A stretch of DNA of 40,946 bases from Bacteroidales bacterium (GTDB lineage Bacteria; Bacteroidota; Bacteroidia; Bacteroidales; UBA932), in assembly GCA_016281315.1 (NCBI GenBank), contig JAEEIJ010000093.1:1-40946 (forward strand), read 5' to 3'. The notes beneath the pieces were generated by a model. The model was not told the origin of the DNA, did not search any database, and saw only the letters and a list, made by a program, of their open reading frames with translations. The position numbers and the translations under genes are program-made. Positions 24,402 through 32,670 of this stretch are shown here, piece by piece (the first letter of the stretch is position 1; the number at the start of each line of letters is the position of its first letter).

Positions 24402-25701
24402 ATTCATTATCGAGGGAGGGCACAAGCTCTCCGGGTCCATCACCCCGCAGGGGGCCAAGAACGAGGCGCTGGAAGTGATCAGCGCCGTACTCCTGACCAG
24501 CGAACCCGTCACCATTTCCAACATCCCGGAAATCCTGGATGTGAAAAACCTCATCGAGCTCCTGCAGAAGATGGGCGTGAAAGTCACGCGTCTCTCCAAG
24601 GGGATGTATACCTTCCAGGCCGATGCCGTGGACACCTCCTACATCGAGACGGAGGAGTTCGTCGCCAAATGCGCGCGGCTCCGCGGGTCGGTGATGGTGG
24701 TGGGACCGCTCCTGAGCCGCTTCGGCCACGCCTGGTTCGCCAAGCCCGGCGGCGACAAGATCGGCCGGCGCAGGGTGGACACCCACCTGGACGGGATGAT
24801 CAAGCTGGGCGCCAATATGGAGTACGACGCCAAGCGCCGCGCCTTCCACCTCACCACCGAGGACCGTCTTTCGGGCCGATATATGCTGCTGGACGAAGCC
24901 TCCGTCACCGGTACGGCCAACATCGTGATGGCCGCCACCCTGGCGAAAGGCACCACCACCATCTATAACGCCGCCTGCGAACCGTACCTGCAGCAGCTGT
25001 GCAAGATGCTCAACCGGATGGGCGCCTTCATCGACGGCGTGGGCTCGAACCTCCTCCGCATCCACGGCGTGGAAGCCCTCCACGGCACCATCCACAAGAT
25101 CCTGCCGGATATGATCGAGGTGGGCTCTTTCATCGGGATGGCCGCCATCTGCCGCAGCGCCATCACCATCAAGAACGTCAGCTACTATGACCTGGGCATC
25201 ATTCCGGACGCTTTCCGGCGCCTGGGTATCAAACTGGAACAGCGGGACGACGACATTTACGTTCCCGAGCAGGAGAGCTATGAGATCGAGTCCTTCCTGG
25301 ACGGCAGTATTATGACCCTGGCCGACGCCCCCTGGCCCGGCCTCACCCCGGACCTCCTGTCCGTGATGCTGGTGGTGGCCACCCAGTGCAAGGGGAGCGT
25401 GCTCATTCATCAGAAGATGTTCGAGAGCCGCTTGTTCTTCGTGGACCGGCTCATCGATATGGGCGCCCAGATCATCCTGTGCGACCCGCACCGGGCAGTT
25501 GTCATCGGCCACGATCACCGCATCACCCTCAAGGCCGCGCACCTGGTGTCGCCGGATATCCGCGCCGGCATCGCGATGCTGCTGGCCGCAATGAGCGCCC
25601 GCGGCACCTCCACCATCGACAACATTGAACAAATCGACCGCGGCTATGAGGATATCGAAGGCCGCCTGAACGCCCTCGGGGCGCATATTACCCGCGCATA
25701 G
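24394..25701 (+). CDS. murA: UDP-N-acetylglucosamine 1-carboxyvinyltransferase (Cys-to-Asp active site)
   Basis: MurA transfers enolpyruvate from phosphoenolpyruvate to UDP-GlcNAc, the first committed step of peptidoglycan synthesis. The 435-residue protein shows the duplicated inside-out barrel: GSITPQGAKNEALEVISAVLLT at the start, LLSRFGHAWFAKPGGDKIGRRRVDTHL around 107-128, ASVTGTANIVMAATLA, and RAGIAMLLAAMSARGTSTIDN near the end. The loop residue that is Cys in most bacteria is Asp121 here (PGGD). A Cys-to-Asp change at this site is known to keep activity and confer fosfomycin resistance, as in Mycobacterium and Chlamydia. The start overlaps the murB stop by eight bases, so the two consecutive enzymes are translationally linked. 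Confidence 0.96.
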   Translation: MSKFIIEGGHKLSGSITPQGAKNEALEVISAVLLTSEPVTISNIPEILDVKNLIELLQKMGVKVTRLSKGMYTFQADAVDTSYIETEEFVAKCARLRGSVMVVGPLLSRFGHAWFAKPGGDKIGRRRVDTHLDGMIKLGANMEYDAKRRAFHLTTEDRLSGRYMLLDEASVTGTANIVMAATLAKGTTTIYNAACEPYLQQLCKMLNRMGAFIDGVGSNLLRIHGVEALHGTIHKILPDMIEVGSFIGMAAICRSAITIKNVSYYDLGIIPDAFRRLGIKLEQRDDDIYVPEQESYEIESFLDGSIMTLADAPWPGLTPDLLSVMLVVATQCKGSVLIHQKMFESRLFFVDRLIDMGAQIILCDPHRAVVIGHDHRITLKAAHLVSPDIRAGIAMLLAAMSARGTSTIDNIEQIDRGYEDIEGRLNALGAHITRA

Positions 25702-25704
25702 GCT

Positions 25705-26868
25705 ATGGATTACGGGAAGTTCTTTTCGGCCGACGTGCCGTCGTTCCTCAGGAGCCCGGTAAGGGAGATTTTCCGGAAGGTGGACCTTTCGGCCATCTGC
25801 TCCTTTGCCGGCGGCTATCCTGCGGCGGAGACCTTCCCCCTGGCCGAAATCCCCTCCCTGGCCGCCTCGGTAGTGGCCAAATACGGAAGCAAAGCACTCC
25901 AGTACGGCGCCACGCAAGGCGTTCCGGAGCTCCGGGAAGCCATCGCCGCCCGCTACGGGGTTCCGGCCTCGCAGGTGCTCATCACCACCTCGTCACAGCA
26001 GGGCATCGACGTCTGCTCCCGGGTCTTTCTGGACCCCGGGGATGCGGTTCTGGCCGATAATCCCGTTTATCTGGGGGCCTTGCAAAGCTTCCGGGCCTAT
26101 AGGGCGGAAGTGGTGGGCCTGAATGATATGGAGGGGACGGTGGTGGACCAGGTCCAAGGCACACCCAAATTTATCTATGTGATCCCGGAGTTTAACAATC
26201 CTACGGGAAAGACATTGACGCTGGAGGAGAGAAAGGCCGTTGTGCGGAAAGCGCGGGAGATGGACCTTCTCATCGTGGAGGACAGCCCCTACCGGGAAAT
26301 CCGCTATGAGGGCTCGCCGGTAACTTCCATCCGGGAACTGGCACCCGAAAGGACCCTGCAGCTGGGCAGTTTCTCAAAGATTTTCGCCCCGGGATTCCGG
26401 CTGGGATGGATCATTGGCCCGGAAGAACTACTGGACCAGATCTACGCCTGCAAGCAGTGCCTGGACTTGTGCCCGCCGGTGTTCGACCAGTACCTGGCGC
26501 TGGAATTCCTGCAGAGCGGCGCCCTGGACCGCAACCTGCAGAAGACCATCCCGCTGTACCGGCACCGCCGGGACCTGATGCTCTCCCTGCTGGAAAAATA
26601 CATGCCGGAAGGGGTCCGTTGGACCCACCCGGAAGGCGGTCTTTTCCTGTGGCTCACCCTGCCGGAAGCAATTGATACTGTGGCGCTGTACGACAAAGCG
26701 CTGGCCGCGGGCGTCGCCTATGTGGCCGGTTCGTTCTTCTACACGGACGGCAGCCACCGCAACACGATGCGCCTGAACTACACCTTCGTAGAGGAATCCA
26801 AGATGGAGCCCGGTATCAAGTTGTTGGCCACTGTTTTAACTAAATCATTGAACCACAAGCGGTTATAA
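25705..26868 (+). CDS. PLP-dependent aminotransferase, class I/II; candidate DapC
   Basis: This is a 387-residue fold-type I aminotransferase of the 2-aminoadipate/MocR-like branch. Motifs: GATQGVPELREAIAARYG, ITTSSQQGIDVCSRVFLDPGDAVLADNPVY, FIYVIPEFNNPTGKTL (Asn and the cofactor Asp region), and the Schiff-base Lys225 in LGSFSKIFAPGFRLGWI. The C-terminal Arg that binds the substrate carboxylate is in NTMRLNYTF. It sits three bases after murA and before dapF-dapA-dapD-asd-dapE-dapB. In the succinylase route to meso-DAP an N-succinyl-DAP aminotransferase is needed and no other candidate is in the window. That role is therefore inferred from position; a general aromatic or aminoadipate aminotransferase is the alternative. 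Confidence 0.85.
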   Translation: MDYGKFFSADVPSFLRSPVREIFRKVDLSAICSFAGGYPAAETFPLAEIPSLAASVVAKYGSKALQYGATQGVPELREAIAARYGVPASQVLITTSSQQGIDVCSRVFLDPGDAVLADNPVYLGALQSFRAYRAEVVGLNDMEGTVVDQVQGTPKFIYVIPEFNNPTGKTLTLEERKAVVRKAREMDLLIVEDSPYREIRYEGSPVTSIRELAPERTLQLGSFSKIFAPGFRLGWIIGPEELLDQIYACKQCLDLCPPVFDQYLALEFLQSGALDRNLQKTIPLYRHRRDLMLSLLEKYMPEGVRWTHPEGGLFLWLTLPEAIDTVALYDKALAAGVAYVAGSFFYTDGSHRNTMRLNYTFVEESKMEPGIKLLATVLTKSLNHKRL

Positions 26869-26869
26869 G

Positions 26870-26901
26870 TTTTCCTCCCTGCATTTTTACATGGAGGAAA
26901 A
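26870..26901. promoter_or_regulatory. Perfect 9-bp hairpin between the aminotransferase and dapF
   Basis: TTTTCCTCC (26870-26878) and GGAGGAAAA (26893-26901) pair perfectly around a 14-base loop in the only sizeable gap (50 bp) within the chain. It is not followed by a T run, so a processing site, attenuator or weak terminator are all possible. Confidence 0.5.
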
Positions 26902-26918
26902 TGCGCAAGTAATTAATA

Positions 26919-27746
26919 ATGAGCGAGATAGGAAAAACGCTGTATAAGTTCTCAGGAGCCGGAAACGATTTCGTGGTGCTGGACGGCCGCGGGGCCGATG
27001 TGGACGCCTACCGCGACCCGCAGCGCATCGGCGCGCTGTGCCGGGAGTACCGCACCGACGGCCTGATGATCCTGGGCAGCACCGACGGCTATGACTTCTC
27101 GATGGAGTTCTTCAACCCCGACGGCACGGGCGGGATGATGTGCGGCAACGGAGGCCGATGCATCACCGCCTTCGCCGACTATCTGGGCCTGCAACCCGCC
27201 TCGCCGGATGGCGTCTGGCATTTCCTGGCCGGCGACGGCCCGCATCAGGCGCAGATTCTGAGCGGTTGTGAGGATACTCCCTCCACAACCCGTAAATGGA
27301 TCGTGCGCCTGAAAATGATTGACGTTGAAGGGGTTAAGCCCATTATGGGCGGATACTTCCTGAACACCGGAACGCGGCATTTCGTGAAGTTCGTCCGGAG
27401 CGTGGAGGGCGTCGATATGGAAAAGGACGGCCCGGAATACCGCTGGGACGAAGCCTTCCAGCCGGAAGGGACCAACGCCAACTTCGTAGAGGCGGCGCCG
27501 GACGGCCTGCACGTGCGCACTTTCGAGAAAGGCGTGGAGGCCGAGACCCTGGCCTGCGGCACGGGGATCACGGCGAGTGCCATCGCGACGTGCTACAAGG
27601 ATAAAGGTGCGGACGGGCAGCACGCCTACCGGCTGCAGTGCCGCCGCGGCGACTGGCTGCAGGTGGACTTCCAAAAGGATGGAGAACACTACACCGACGT
27701 GTTCCTCACCGGCCCGGCAGAACTGATTAAAATCATTGACTTATGA
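26919..27746 (+). CDS. dapF: Diaminopimelate epimerase
   Basis: DapF interconverts LL- and meso-diaminopimelate without a cofactor, using two cysteines. The 275-residue length is normal. Motifs are LYKFSGAGNDFVVLDGR at the start, FFNPDGTGGMMCGNGGRC with the first catalytic Cys75, and ETLACGTGITASA with the second catalytic Cys213. Both halves of the pseudo-symmetric fold are complete. The product meso-DAP enters peptidoglycan through MurE and serves as lysine precursor. The ATG at 26919 follows a 50-bp gap with a hairpin; the stop overlaps dapA in ATGA. Confidence 0.97.
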   Translation: MSEIGKTLYKFSGAGNDFVVLDGRGADVDAYRDPQRIGALCREYRTDGLMILGSTDGYDFSMEFFNPDGTGGMMCGNGGRCITAFADYLGLQPASPDGVWHFLAGDGPHQAQILSGCEDTPSTTRKWIVRLKMIDVEGVKPIMGGYFLNTGTRHFVKFVRSVEGVDMEKDGPEYRWDEAFQPEGTNANFVEAAPDGLHVRTFEKGVEAETLACGTGITASAIATCYKDKGADGQHAYRLQCRRGDWLQVDFQKDGEHYTDVFLTGPAELIKIIDL

Positions 27747-28612
27747 GTATAGTTTTCAAAGGCTGCGGCACCGCGCTCGTCACCCCGTTCAAAGGCGGGG
27801 AGGTAGATTATAACGCCTTTGCCGCCACGGTGGACTGGCAGGTGGAAACCGGGATCGATTTCCTGGTACCGCTGGGAACCACGGGTGAAACCCCTACCCT
27901 CAGCGAGAGCGAAAAACTCCAGGTGCTGGAGGTGACGCGGCAGCACGCCCAGGGCCGCCCGGTGATGGCCGGCGTGGGCTCCAACAGCGTCAAGGCCACC
28001 CTGGACAACATCCGCCTCCTGCAGGACGCCGACGCTTTCCTGGTGGTGGTTCCCTTCTACAATAAGCCACCCCAGCGGGGCCTGTACCAGTACTTCAAGA
28101 CCATCGCGGAGGCCGCTCCGAAGCCCGTTATCCTCTACAATGTCCCGGGCCGCACCGGCACCAACCTGGAGGCCGAGACCACCCTGGCCCTGGCAAGGGA
28201 CGTGAAGAATATCATCGGCATCAAGGAAGCCTCCGGGAAACTGGACCAGGTCCGCGCCATCATCAAAGGCCGCCCCGAAGGCTTTGCCGTCCTTAGCGGC
28301 AACGACGACGACACCTTCCAGCTGATGAAGGACGGGGCCGACGGTGTCATTTCCGTCGCCTCGAACGTGTTCCCCTCGGCGATGGCCGACTTTGTGAAAG
28401 CCCTCCGGGAAGGCAGATGGGATGAGGCAGAAAAGATGAATAAGAGGCTGAGTCCCCTCTTCAACAACCTCTTCGTGGAGCCCAATCCCATCCCCGCCAA
28501 GGCCGCGATGGCCCAGCTGGGGCTGATGGAAAATTCCCTGCGCCTTCCGCTCGTCAAAGCCACCGAGGAAACCGAAAAACTGATTGCACAAACCCTGAAA
28601 GACCTGTTCTAA
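27743..28612 (+). CDS. dapA: 4-hydroxy-tetrahydrodipicolinate synthase
   Basis: DapA condenses pyruvate with aspartate semialdehyde, the first step specific to the DAP/lysine branch. The 289-residue TIM barrel has the Schiff-base Lys161 in IIGIKEASG. The catalytic triad residues lie in LGTTGETPTL (Thr46/47), FYNKP (Tyr106) and VILYNVPGRTG (Tyr132 and the substrate-binding Arg). The start forms an ATGA overlap with dapF and the stop forms TAATG with dapD, so translation is coupled on both sides. Confidence 0.97.
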   Translation: MSIVFKGCGTALVTPFKGGEVDYNAFAATVDWQVETGIDFLVPLGTTGETPTLSESEKLQVLEVTRQHAQGRPVMAGVGSNSVKATLDNIRLLQDADAFLVVVPFYNKPPQRGLYQYFKTIAEAAPKPVILYNVPGRTGTNLEAETTLALARDVKNIIGIKEASGKLDQVRAIIKGRPEGFAVLSGNDDDTFQLMKDGADGVISVASNVFPSAMADFVKALREGRWDEAEKMNKRLSPLFNNLFVEPNPIPAKAAMAQLGLMENSLRLPLVKATEETEKLIAQTLKDLF

Positions 28613-29388
28613 TGGAGATTACGCTCAAAGAATTCAACGAAACCCTGGAGGCCCTGGAAAAAGGGGAACTCCGTGTAGCCGAAAAGGTGGACGGGGTGTG
28701 GAAAGTGAACACGCACGTGAAGGAAGTCATCCTGGCGGGCTTCAAACTGGGCGCCGTCAGGGAGATGTCCCAGGGGCAGTTCTCCTACTTCGACAAGGAG
28801 ACCTTCCCGGTGAGAAAATTCACCGCGGAGGACGGCGTGCGCATCGTCCCGGGCGGCAGCAGCATCCGGCGGGGTGCCTACCTCGCTCCCGGCAGCATCG
28901 TGATGCCCCCGGCCTACGTGAACGTCGGCGCCTATGTGGGTGAAGGGACGATGGTGGACAGCCACGTGACCATCGGCTCCTGCGCCCAGGTGGGAAAACG
29001 CATCCATATATCTGCCTCCACACAGATCGGCGGCGTGCTGGAGCCCGCCGGCGCCCTTCCCACCATCATCGAGGACGACGCCTTCGTGGGCGGAAACTGC
29101 GGCATCTATGAAGGTACCATCGTGGAGGAAGGGGCCGTCATCGCTTCGGGCGTAGTCATCACCTCCTCCACCGCCATCTTCGACGCCACCACCGGCACGT
29201 TCATTAAAAGGAATGCCGACGGCCGCATCGTGGTGCCCAAAGGCGCCGTGGTGGTGAGCGGGTCGAAACCCATCGTCCGGGACGGGAAGCCGCTGGAGAG
29301 CGGCGTGCACCTGTACTGCCCGGTCATCGTGAAATACCGCGACGCCAAGACCGCGGGAAGCATCCACTTAGAAGACCTGTTGAGATGA
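28612..29388 (+). CDS. dapD: Tetrahydrodipicolinate N-succinyltransferase
   Basis: DapD succinylates tetrahydrodipicolinate with succinyl-CoA, committing this organism to the succinylase branch of DAP synthesis. The 258-residue protein has the N-terminal helical domain (LEKGELRVAEKVDGVWKVN) and then a left-handed beta-helix of hexapeptide repeats: AYLAPGSIVMPPAYVNVGAYVGEGTMVDSHVTIGSCAQVG, then GGVLEPAG and IIEDDAFVGGNCGIYEGTIVEEGAVIASGVV. The active-site Asp/Glu region MVDSHVTIGS is intact. The presence of DapD together with a DapE-like hydrolase argues against the one-step DapL route. It overlaps dapA by one base and asd by four. Confidence 0.95.
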   Translation: MEITLKEFNETLEALEKGELRVAEKVDGVWKVNTHVKEVILAGFKLGAVREMSQGQFSYFDKETFPVRKFTAEDGVRIVPGGSSIRRGAYLAPGSIVMPPAYVNVGAYVGEGTMVDSHVTIGSCAQVGKRIHISASTQIGGVLEPAGALPTIIEDDAFVGGNCGIYEGTIVEEGAVIASGVVITSSTAIFDATTGTFIKRNADGRIVVPKGAVVVSGSKPIVRDGKPLESGVHLYCPVIVKYRDAKTAGSIHLEDLLR

Positions 29389-30371
29389 TCGTAGCCGTAG
29401 TAGGAGCCACGGGCCTCGTGGGCTCGAAAATGCTGGAAGTGCTCGAGGAGCGCGGCTTCCCGGTGAGCGAGCTGCTGCCGGTGGCCTCGTCCCGCTCCTG
29501 GGGGAAGAAAGTGCGGTTCCAGGGCCGCGAGTGGACGGTTCTATCGGCCGATGAAGCCATCGCCCGAAAACCCGCCCTGGCCCTTTTCAGTGCCGGCGGA
29601 ACCGTCTCCTCGGAGTTGGCTCCCAGGTTCGCCGCCGCAGGCTGCTACGTGGTGGACAACTCCTCCTTCTGGCGGATGGATCCGTCCATTCCGCTGGTGG
29701 TGCCGGAAATCAATGCCGATGTCCTCACCCCGGAAGACCACATTATCGCCAACCCCAACTGTTCCACCATCCAGATGGTCCTGCCGCTGGCCCCTCTGCA
29801 GAAGGCCTACGGCATCAAGCGTATCGTGGTGAGCACCTACCAGAGCGTCACCGGCGCGGGACAGCGGGGCATCGAGCAGCTGGAGGCCGAACGCGCCGGC
29901 GGCTCCGGGACCAAGTTCCCCCACCGGATCGATATGAACATCCTTCCGCACATCGACTCCTTCCTGCCGGACGGCTACACGAAGGAAGAGATGAAGATGG
30001 TGAACGAGACGCGGAAGATCCTGCGCGCTCCCGGCATCGCCGTCTCCGCCACCACGGTCCGCGTGCCGGTGGAAGGCGGTCATTCGGAAAGCGTAAACGT
30101 CGAATTCTTAAAGCCTTACGATTTGGCGGAGGCGCGTCAGCTGATGGCCGATATGCCCGGTGTCACGCTGCAGGACGACCCTTCGCAGAACCTCTACCCG
30201 ATGCCCATCAACGCCTGGGGCAAGGACGACGTGTTCGTGGGCCGCATCCGCCGCGACCCCTCCGTGGAGAACGGACTGAACCTCTGGTGCGTAAGCGATA
30301 ATCTGCGCAAAGGCGCGGCCACCAATGCCGTGCAGATTGCGGAAGTACTGCTGAAAAACGGATGGTTATGA
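29385..30371 (+). CDS. asd: Aspartate-semialdehyde dehydrogenase
   Basis: Asd reduces aspartyl phosphate to aspartate semialdehyde with NADPH, the branch point for lysine/DAP, threonine and methionine. The 328-residue protein has the nucleotide-binding AVVGATGLVGSKMLEVL at the start, the nucleophile Cys126 in IIANPNCSTIQMVL, and the His of VPVEGGHSESVNVEF. The C-terminus VGRIRRDPSVENGLNLWCVSDNLRKGAATNAVQIAE is characteristic. It overlaps dapD and dapE by four bases each. Confidence 0.97.
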   Translation: MIVAVVGATGLVGSKMLEVLEERGFPVSELLPVASSRSWGKKVRFQGREWTVLSADEAIARKPALALFSAGGTVSSELAPRFAAAGCYVVDNSSFWRMDPSIPLVVPEINADVLTPEDHIIANPNCSTIQMVLPLAPLQKAYGIKRIVVSTYQSVTGAGQRGIEQLEAERAGGSGTKFPHRIDMNILPHIDSFLPDGYTKEEMKMVNETRKILRAPGIAVSATTVRVPVEGGHSESVNVEFLKPYDLAEARQLMADMPGVTLQDDPSQNLYPMPINAWGKDDVFVGRIRRDPSVENGLNLWCVSDNLRKGAATNAVQIAEVLLKNGWL

Positions 30372-31426
30372 ACTGGAACCTGTTTAAAGAGATGCTCTCC
30401 ATCGATTCCACTTCCGGCAGGGAGCGGGAGATGGCCGGCTGGCTCCTGAAGCATCTGGAAGCCCCGAAGAAGGAATCCTTCGAGGTGGGTGACGGCACGC
30501 TGAACCTCCTGTTCAGCTGGGGCCGCCCCAAAGTGGTCTTCTGCACCCATATGGACACCGTTCCGCCGTATATCGCCCCTGTTTTTCCGGAGGACACTCC
30601 CTCCGGGGGGACGCAGGAGACAGTGGGAGGGGCCGGAGCGAGCGAAGCGAGCGGAGTTCCGCCGAAGGGAGTATCTCCCGCAAAAACTATCACCGGCAGG
30701 GGAAGCTGCGACGCCAATGGGCAGATCTTTGCGATGTATACAGCGTGCAAGGAGCTGGAGGCGGCCGGGAAGACGGACTTCGGGCTGCTACTGCTTGCCG
30801 GGGAGGAGACCGGGTCCTGGGGCGCGAAGGCGTTCTCTAAGACCGGATTCCAGGCGCCTTTCCTGGTGGTGGGCGAGCCCACGGAGAACAAATTGGTGAG
30901 TGCCGCCAAGGGCACGCTCTCCTATGACCTCAAGTTCACCGGGAAGGCCTTCCATTCGGGTTATCCGGAGTATGGAACAAGCGCCGTGGAACTGTTTAAC
31001 GAGTTCTACAACAAATTGAAGGATAAGGATTTCGGCGAAGACCCGGAACTGGGGAAGACCACCTGGAACATCGGGCTTCTGAAGAGCGACAATCCGCAGA
31101 ACATCCTGTCGCCGGAGCTCACTTGCCGGCTGTATTTCCGCACCACGTTCGCCTCGCACGAGGCGGTGCAGCGGTGGATGGAAGAGGTGCCGGAAGCGAC
31201 GCTGCGGGCCCGGGGCGACGAACCGGCGCGGTACGTCACGCTGCCTGGCTTTGAGAGCGCACCCGTCGCTTTCGGTAGCGACGCGCCGCACCTGACGGGC
31301 TTCGGCCACAAACTCATCTGCGGCCCCGGGAGCATCCGCTACGCCCACCGGGACGACGAACACATCACGGCGGAGGAGTTGGAGGAGGCCGTGAATCTTT
31401 ACATCAAAATCTATCAGGCACTATGA
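30368..31426 (+). CDS. dapE: M20 peptidase, probable succinyl-DAP desuccinylase, with an in-frame insert
   Basis: This is a 352-residue metallopeptidase that by context should remove succinate from N-succinyl-LL-DAP. The start at ATG 30368 gives the ATGA overlap typical of this operon; ATG 30362 is possible. Metal and catalytic residues: FCTHMDTVPP (His and bridging region), GRGSCDANGQ (bridging Asp), LLLAGEETGSWGAK (catalytic Glu-Glu), VGEPTENK, and the C-terminal RYAHRDDEHIT (His ligand). Residues about 72-107, between HMDTVPPYI and GRGSCD, are a Gly/Ser/Glu/Thr-rich insert encoded by a palindromic element (30581-30687), where homologues have a short loop. Other M20 enzymes such as LysK or ArgE cannot be excluded on sequence alone, but no arg genes are nearby. 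Confidence 0.82.
   Translation: MNWNLFKEMLSIDSTSGREREMAGWLLKHLEAPKKESFEVGDGTLNLLFSWGRPKVVFCTHMDTVPPYIAPVFPEDTPSGGTQETVGGAGASEASGVPPKGVSPAKTITGRGSCDANGQIFAMYTACKELEAAGKTDFGLLLLAGEETGSWGAKAFSKTGFQAPFLVVGEPTENKLVSAAKGTLSYDLKFTGKAFHSGYPEYGTSAVELFNEFYNKLKDKDFGEDPELGKTTWNIGLLKSDNPQNILSPELTCRLYFRTTFASHEAVQRWMEEVPEATLRARGDEPARYVTLPGFESAPVAFGSDAPHLTGFGHKLICGPGSIRYAHRDDEHITAEELEEAVNLYIKIYQAL
30581..30687. repeat. Palindromic element in frame inside dapE (copy C)
   Basis: Imperfect 26-bp terminal inverted repeats (30581-30606 and 30662-30687, 21 of 26 matching) bound 107 bp. The inside, GGGACGCAGGAGACAGTGGG then AGGGGCCGGAGCGAGCGAAG and GAGCGGAGT, matches the murB copy B core over about 50 bases with a few changes. 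Copy C lacks the left half of copy B, including its inner hairpin. Confidence 0.88.
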
Positions 31427-32085
31427 TCAAGGTGATTATCAGCGGCTACGGCCGGATGGGACATATGGTGGAAAAAGAGCTCCAGAAGCGGGGCATCCCC
31501 CTGGTGGAGGCCAGCGAAGACATCACGGCCACCGACCCGGCGATAGCGCGGGAGTGCGTATGCATCGACTTCACCACGCCGGAGGCGTTCCGGGCCAATT
31601 ATCCTTTCATCGCCAAGCATTTCAAGGCGGCGGTGGTGGGGACCACGGGCTGGAACGACATCGAGGCAGATGTCCGCAAGGCTTTCGAAGAGGCCGGCAC
31701 CACCCTCATCTACGCCTCCAACTTCTCGCTGGGGGTGAACGCCCTGTACGCCGCCATCACCAAGGTGTCCGAGATGCTCCGCGGGGCCGGCTATAAGGCG
31801 GAAATCGAAGAAACCCACCACATCCACAAGCTGGATGCCCCTTCAGGAACGGCCAAGGTGATGGGGAAACTCGTGGAGGAGAAACTCGGTGAAGCGCCGG
31901 AAATCCGTTCCATACGGAAAGGCGAAGTCCCTGGGATTCACACGCTTACGCTCACTTCGGCCGAAGATAAACTCACGCTGCAGCACGAAGCCTTCTCCCG
32001 CGAAGGCCTGGCCAAGGGGGCAGTAATAGCCGCCCTGATGACCGAAGATCACCAGGGCGTGCACGAATTCAGCGAATTGCTGTAG
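31423..32085 (+). CDS. dapB: 4-hydroxy-tetrahydrodipicolinate reductase
   Basis: DapB reduces the DapA product to tetrahydrodipicolinate using NAD(P)H. The protein is 220 residues, shorter than the 240-270 common elsewhere. The Rossmann start is IISGYGRMGHMVEKEL, a compact dinucleotide-binding loop. VVGTTGWN, ASNFSLGVNALY and the signature EETHHIHKLDAPSGTAKVMG carry the catalytic His and Lys. The C-terminus LTLQHEAFSREGLAKGAVIAALM is typical. It is the last gene of the chain (ATGA overlap with dapE). The convergent lipoprotein stop is nine bases away. Confidence 0.95.
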   Translation: MIKVIISGYGRMGHMVEKELQKRGIPLVEASEDITATDPAIARECVCIDFTTPEAFRANYPFIAKHFKAAVVGTTGWNDIEADVRKAFEEAGTTLIYASNFSLGVNALYAAITKVSEMLRGAGYKAEIEETHHIHKLDAPSGTAKVMGKLVEEKLGEAPEIRSIRKGEVPGIHTLTLTSAEDKLTLQHEAFSREGLAKGAVIAALMTEDHQGVHEFSELL

Positions 32086-32094
32086 AATTAATCC

Positions 32095-32652
32095 TTACTC
32101 GTCGAACTTGAGGTCGAGGGCGATTTTGTTCAGCTCTTCGATCTGCTCGTCGGTATCCGCCAGGGCCAGCTGTTTGACCAGCGCGCCGCCGTGGAAGTAG
32201 ATGATGATGTCACCAACAAAGGGCTGGTCTTCCTCACCGAATACGCCGCTGAAAGCGAAGCGGCCCACGCCGTCTTCGTCGAACTTGATTTCATCGATGT
32301 CCTCGATGGTGAACTCCGAGAAGAGCTGCTCGTGCAGGGGGCCTTCGTCCACGTTGTTGAACAGTTCGATAATCTTGTTCTCCAGGAAGCCTTCGATGCC
32401 GTCATAGAGGTCTTCCACGTGTTCGATTTCTTCATCGGAATAGTAGACGATGTTGTTCAGGGCCAGCAGGGCGCCGTCTTCGCTCTGGATGTACAGGGCA
32501 GCGCTCTCGGGATAGGAATCTTCCTGGTGGAGAATCTCGTAGGAGGCCGGGATGGTGGCCGTGAAGTCTCCCAGATGGATGCTCTGGGTCTTGGGACCGC
32601 AGGCGCTGAAGATGAACGCTACGGCGGCGAGGGGAAGGAGGAGTTTTTTCAT
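32095..32652 (-). CDS. Lipoprotein of unknown function
   Basis: This is a 185-residue predicted lipoprotein. The signal peptide MKKLLLPLAAVAFIFSAC ends in the lipobox FSAC with Cys18. The mature part is very acidic (runs such as EEIEHVEDLYDGIEGF and EDIDEIKFDEDG) and looks like mixed alpha/beta, with strands such as ALYIQSEDGALLALNNIVYY and GRFAFSGVFGEEDQPFVGDIIIYFHGG. That pattern is reminiscent of small PsbP/LpqN-like folds, but I do not recognise a family. It lies 18 bases downstream of the aspartokinase gene on the same strand and is probably co-transcribed with it. Confidence 0.75.
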   Translation of the reverse strand: MKKLLLPLAAVAFIFSACGPKTQSIHLGDFTATIPASYEILHQEDSYPESAALYIQSEDGALLALNNIVYYSDEEIEHVEDLYDGIEGFLENKIIELFNNVDEGPLHEQLFSEFTIEDIDEIKFDEDGVGRFAFSGVFGEEDQPFVGDIIIYFHGGALVKQLALADTDEQIEELNKIALDLKFDE

Positions 32653-32670
32653 ACTGTTAAGTTTGTGGGT

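Noticed and set aside
28242..28254. TGGACCAGGTCCG in dapA as a further copy of the murB repeat
   Set aside because: It matches 12 of 13 bases but encodes ordinary conserved-length dapA sequence (LDQVR) without an insert, so chance is sufficient.
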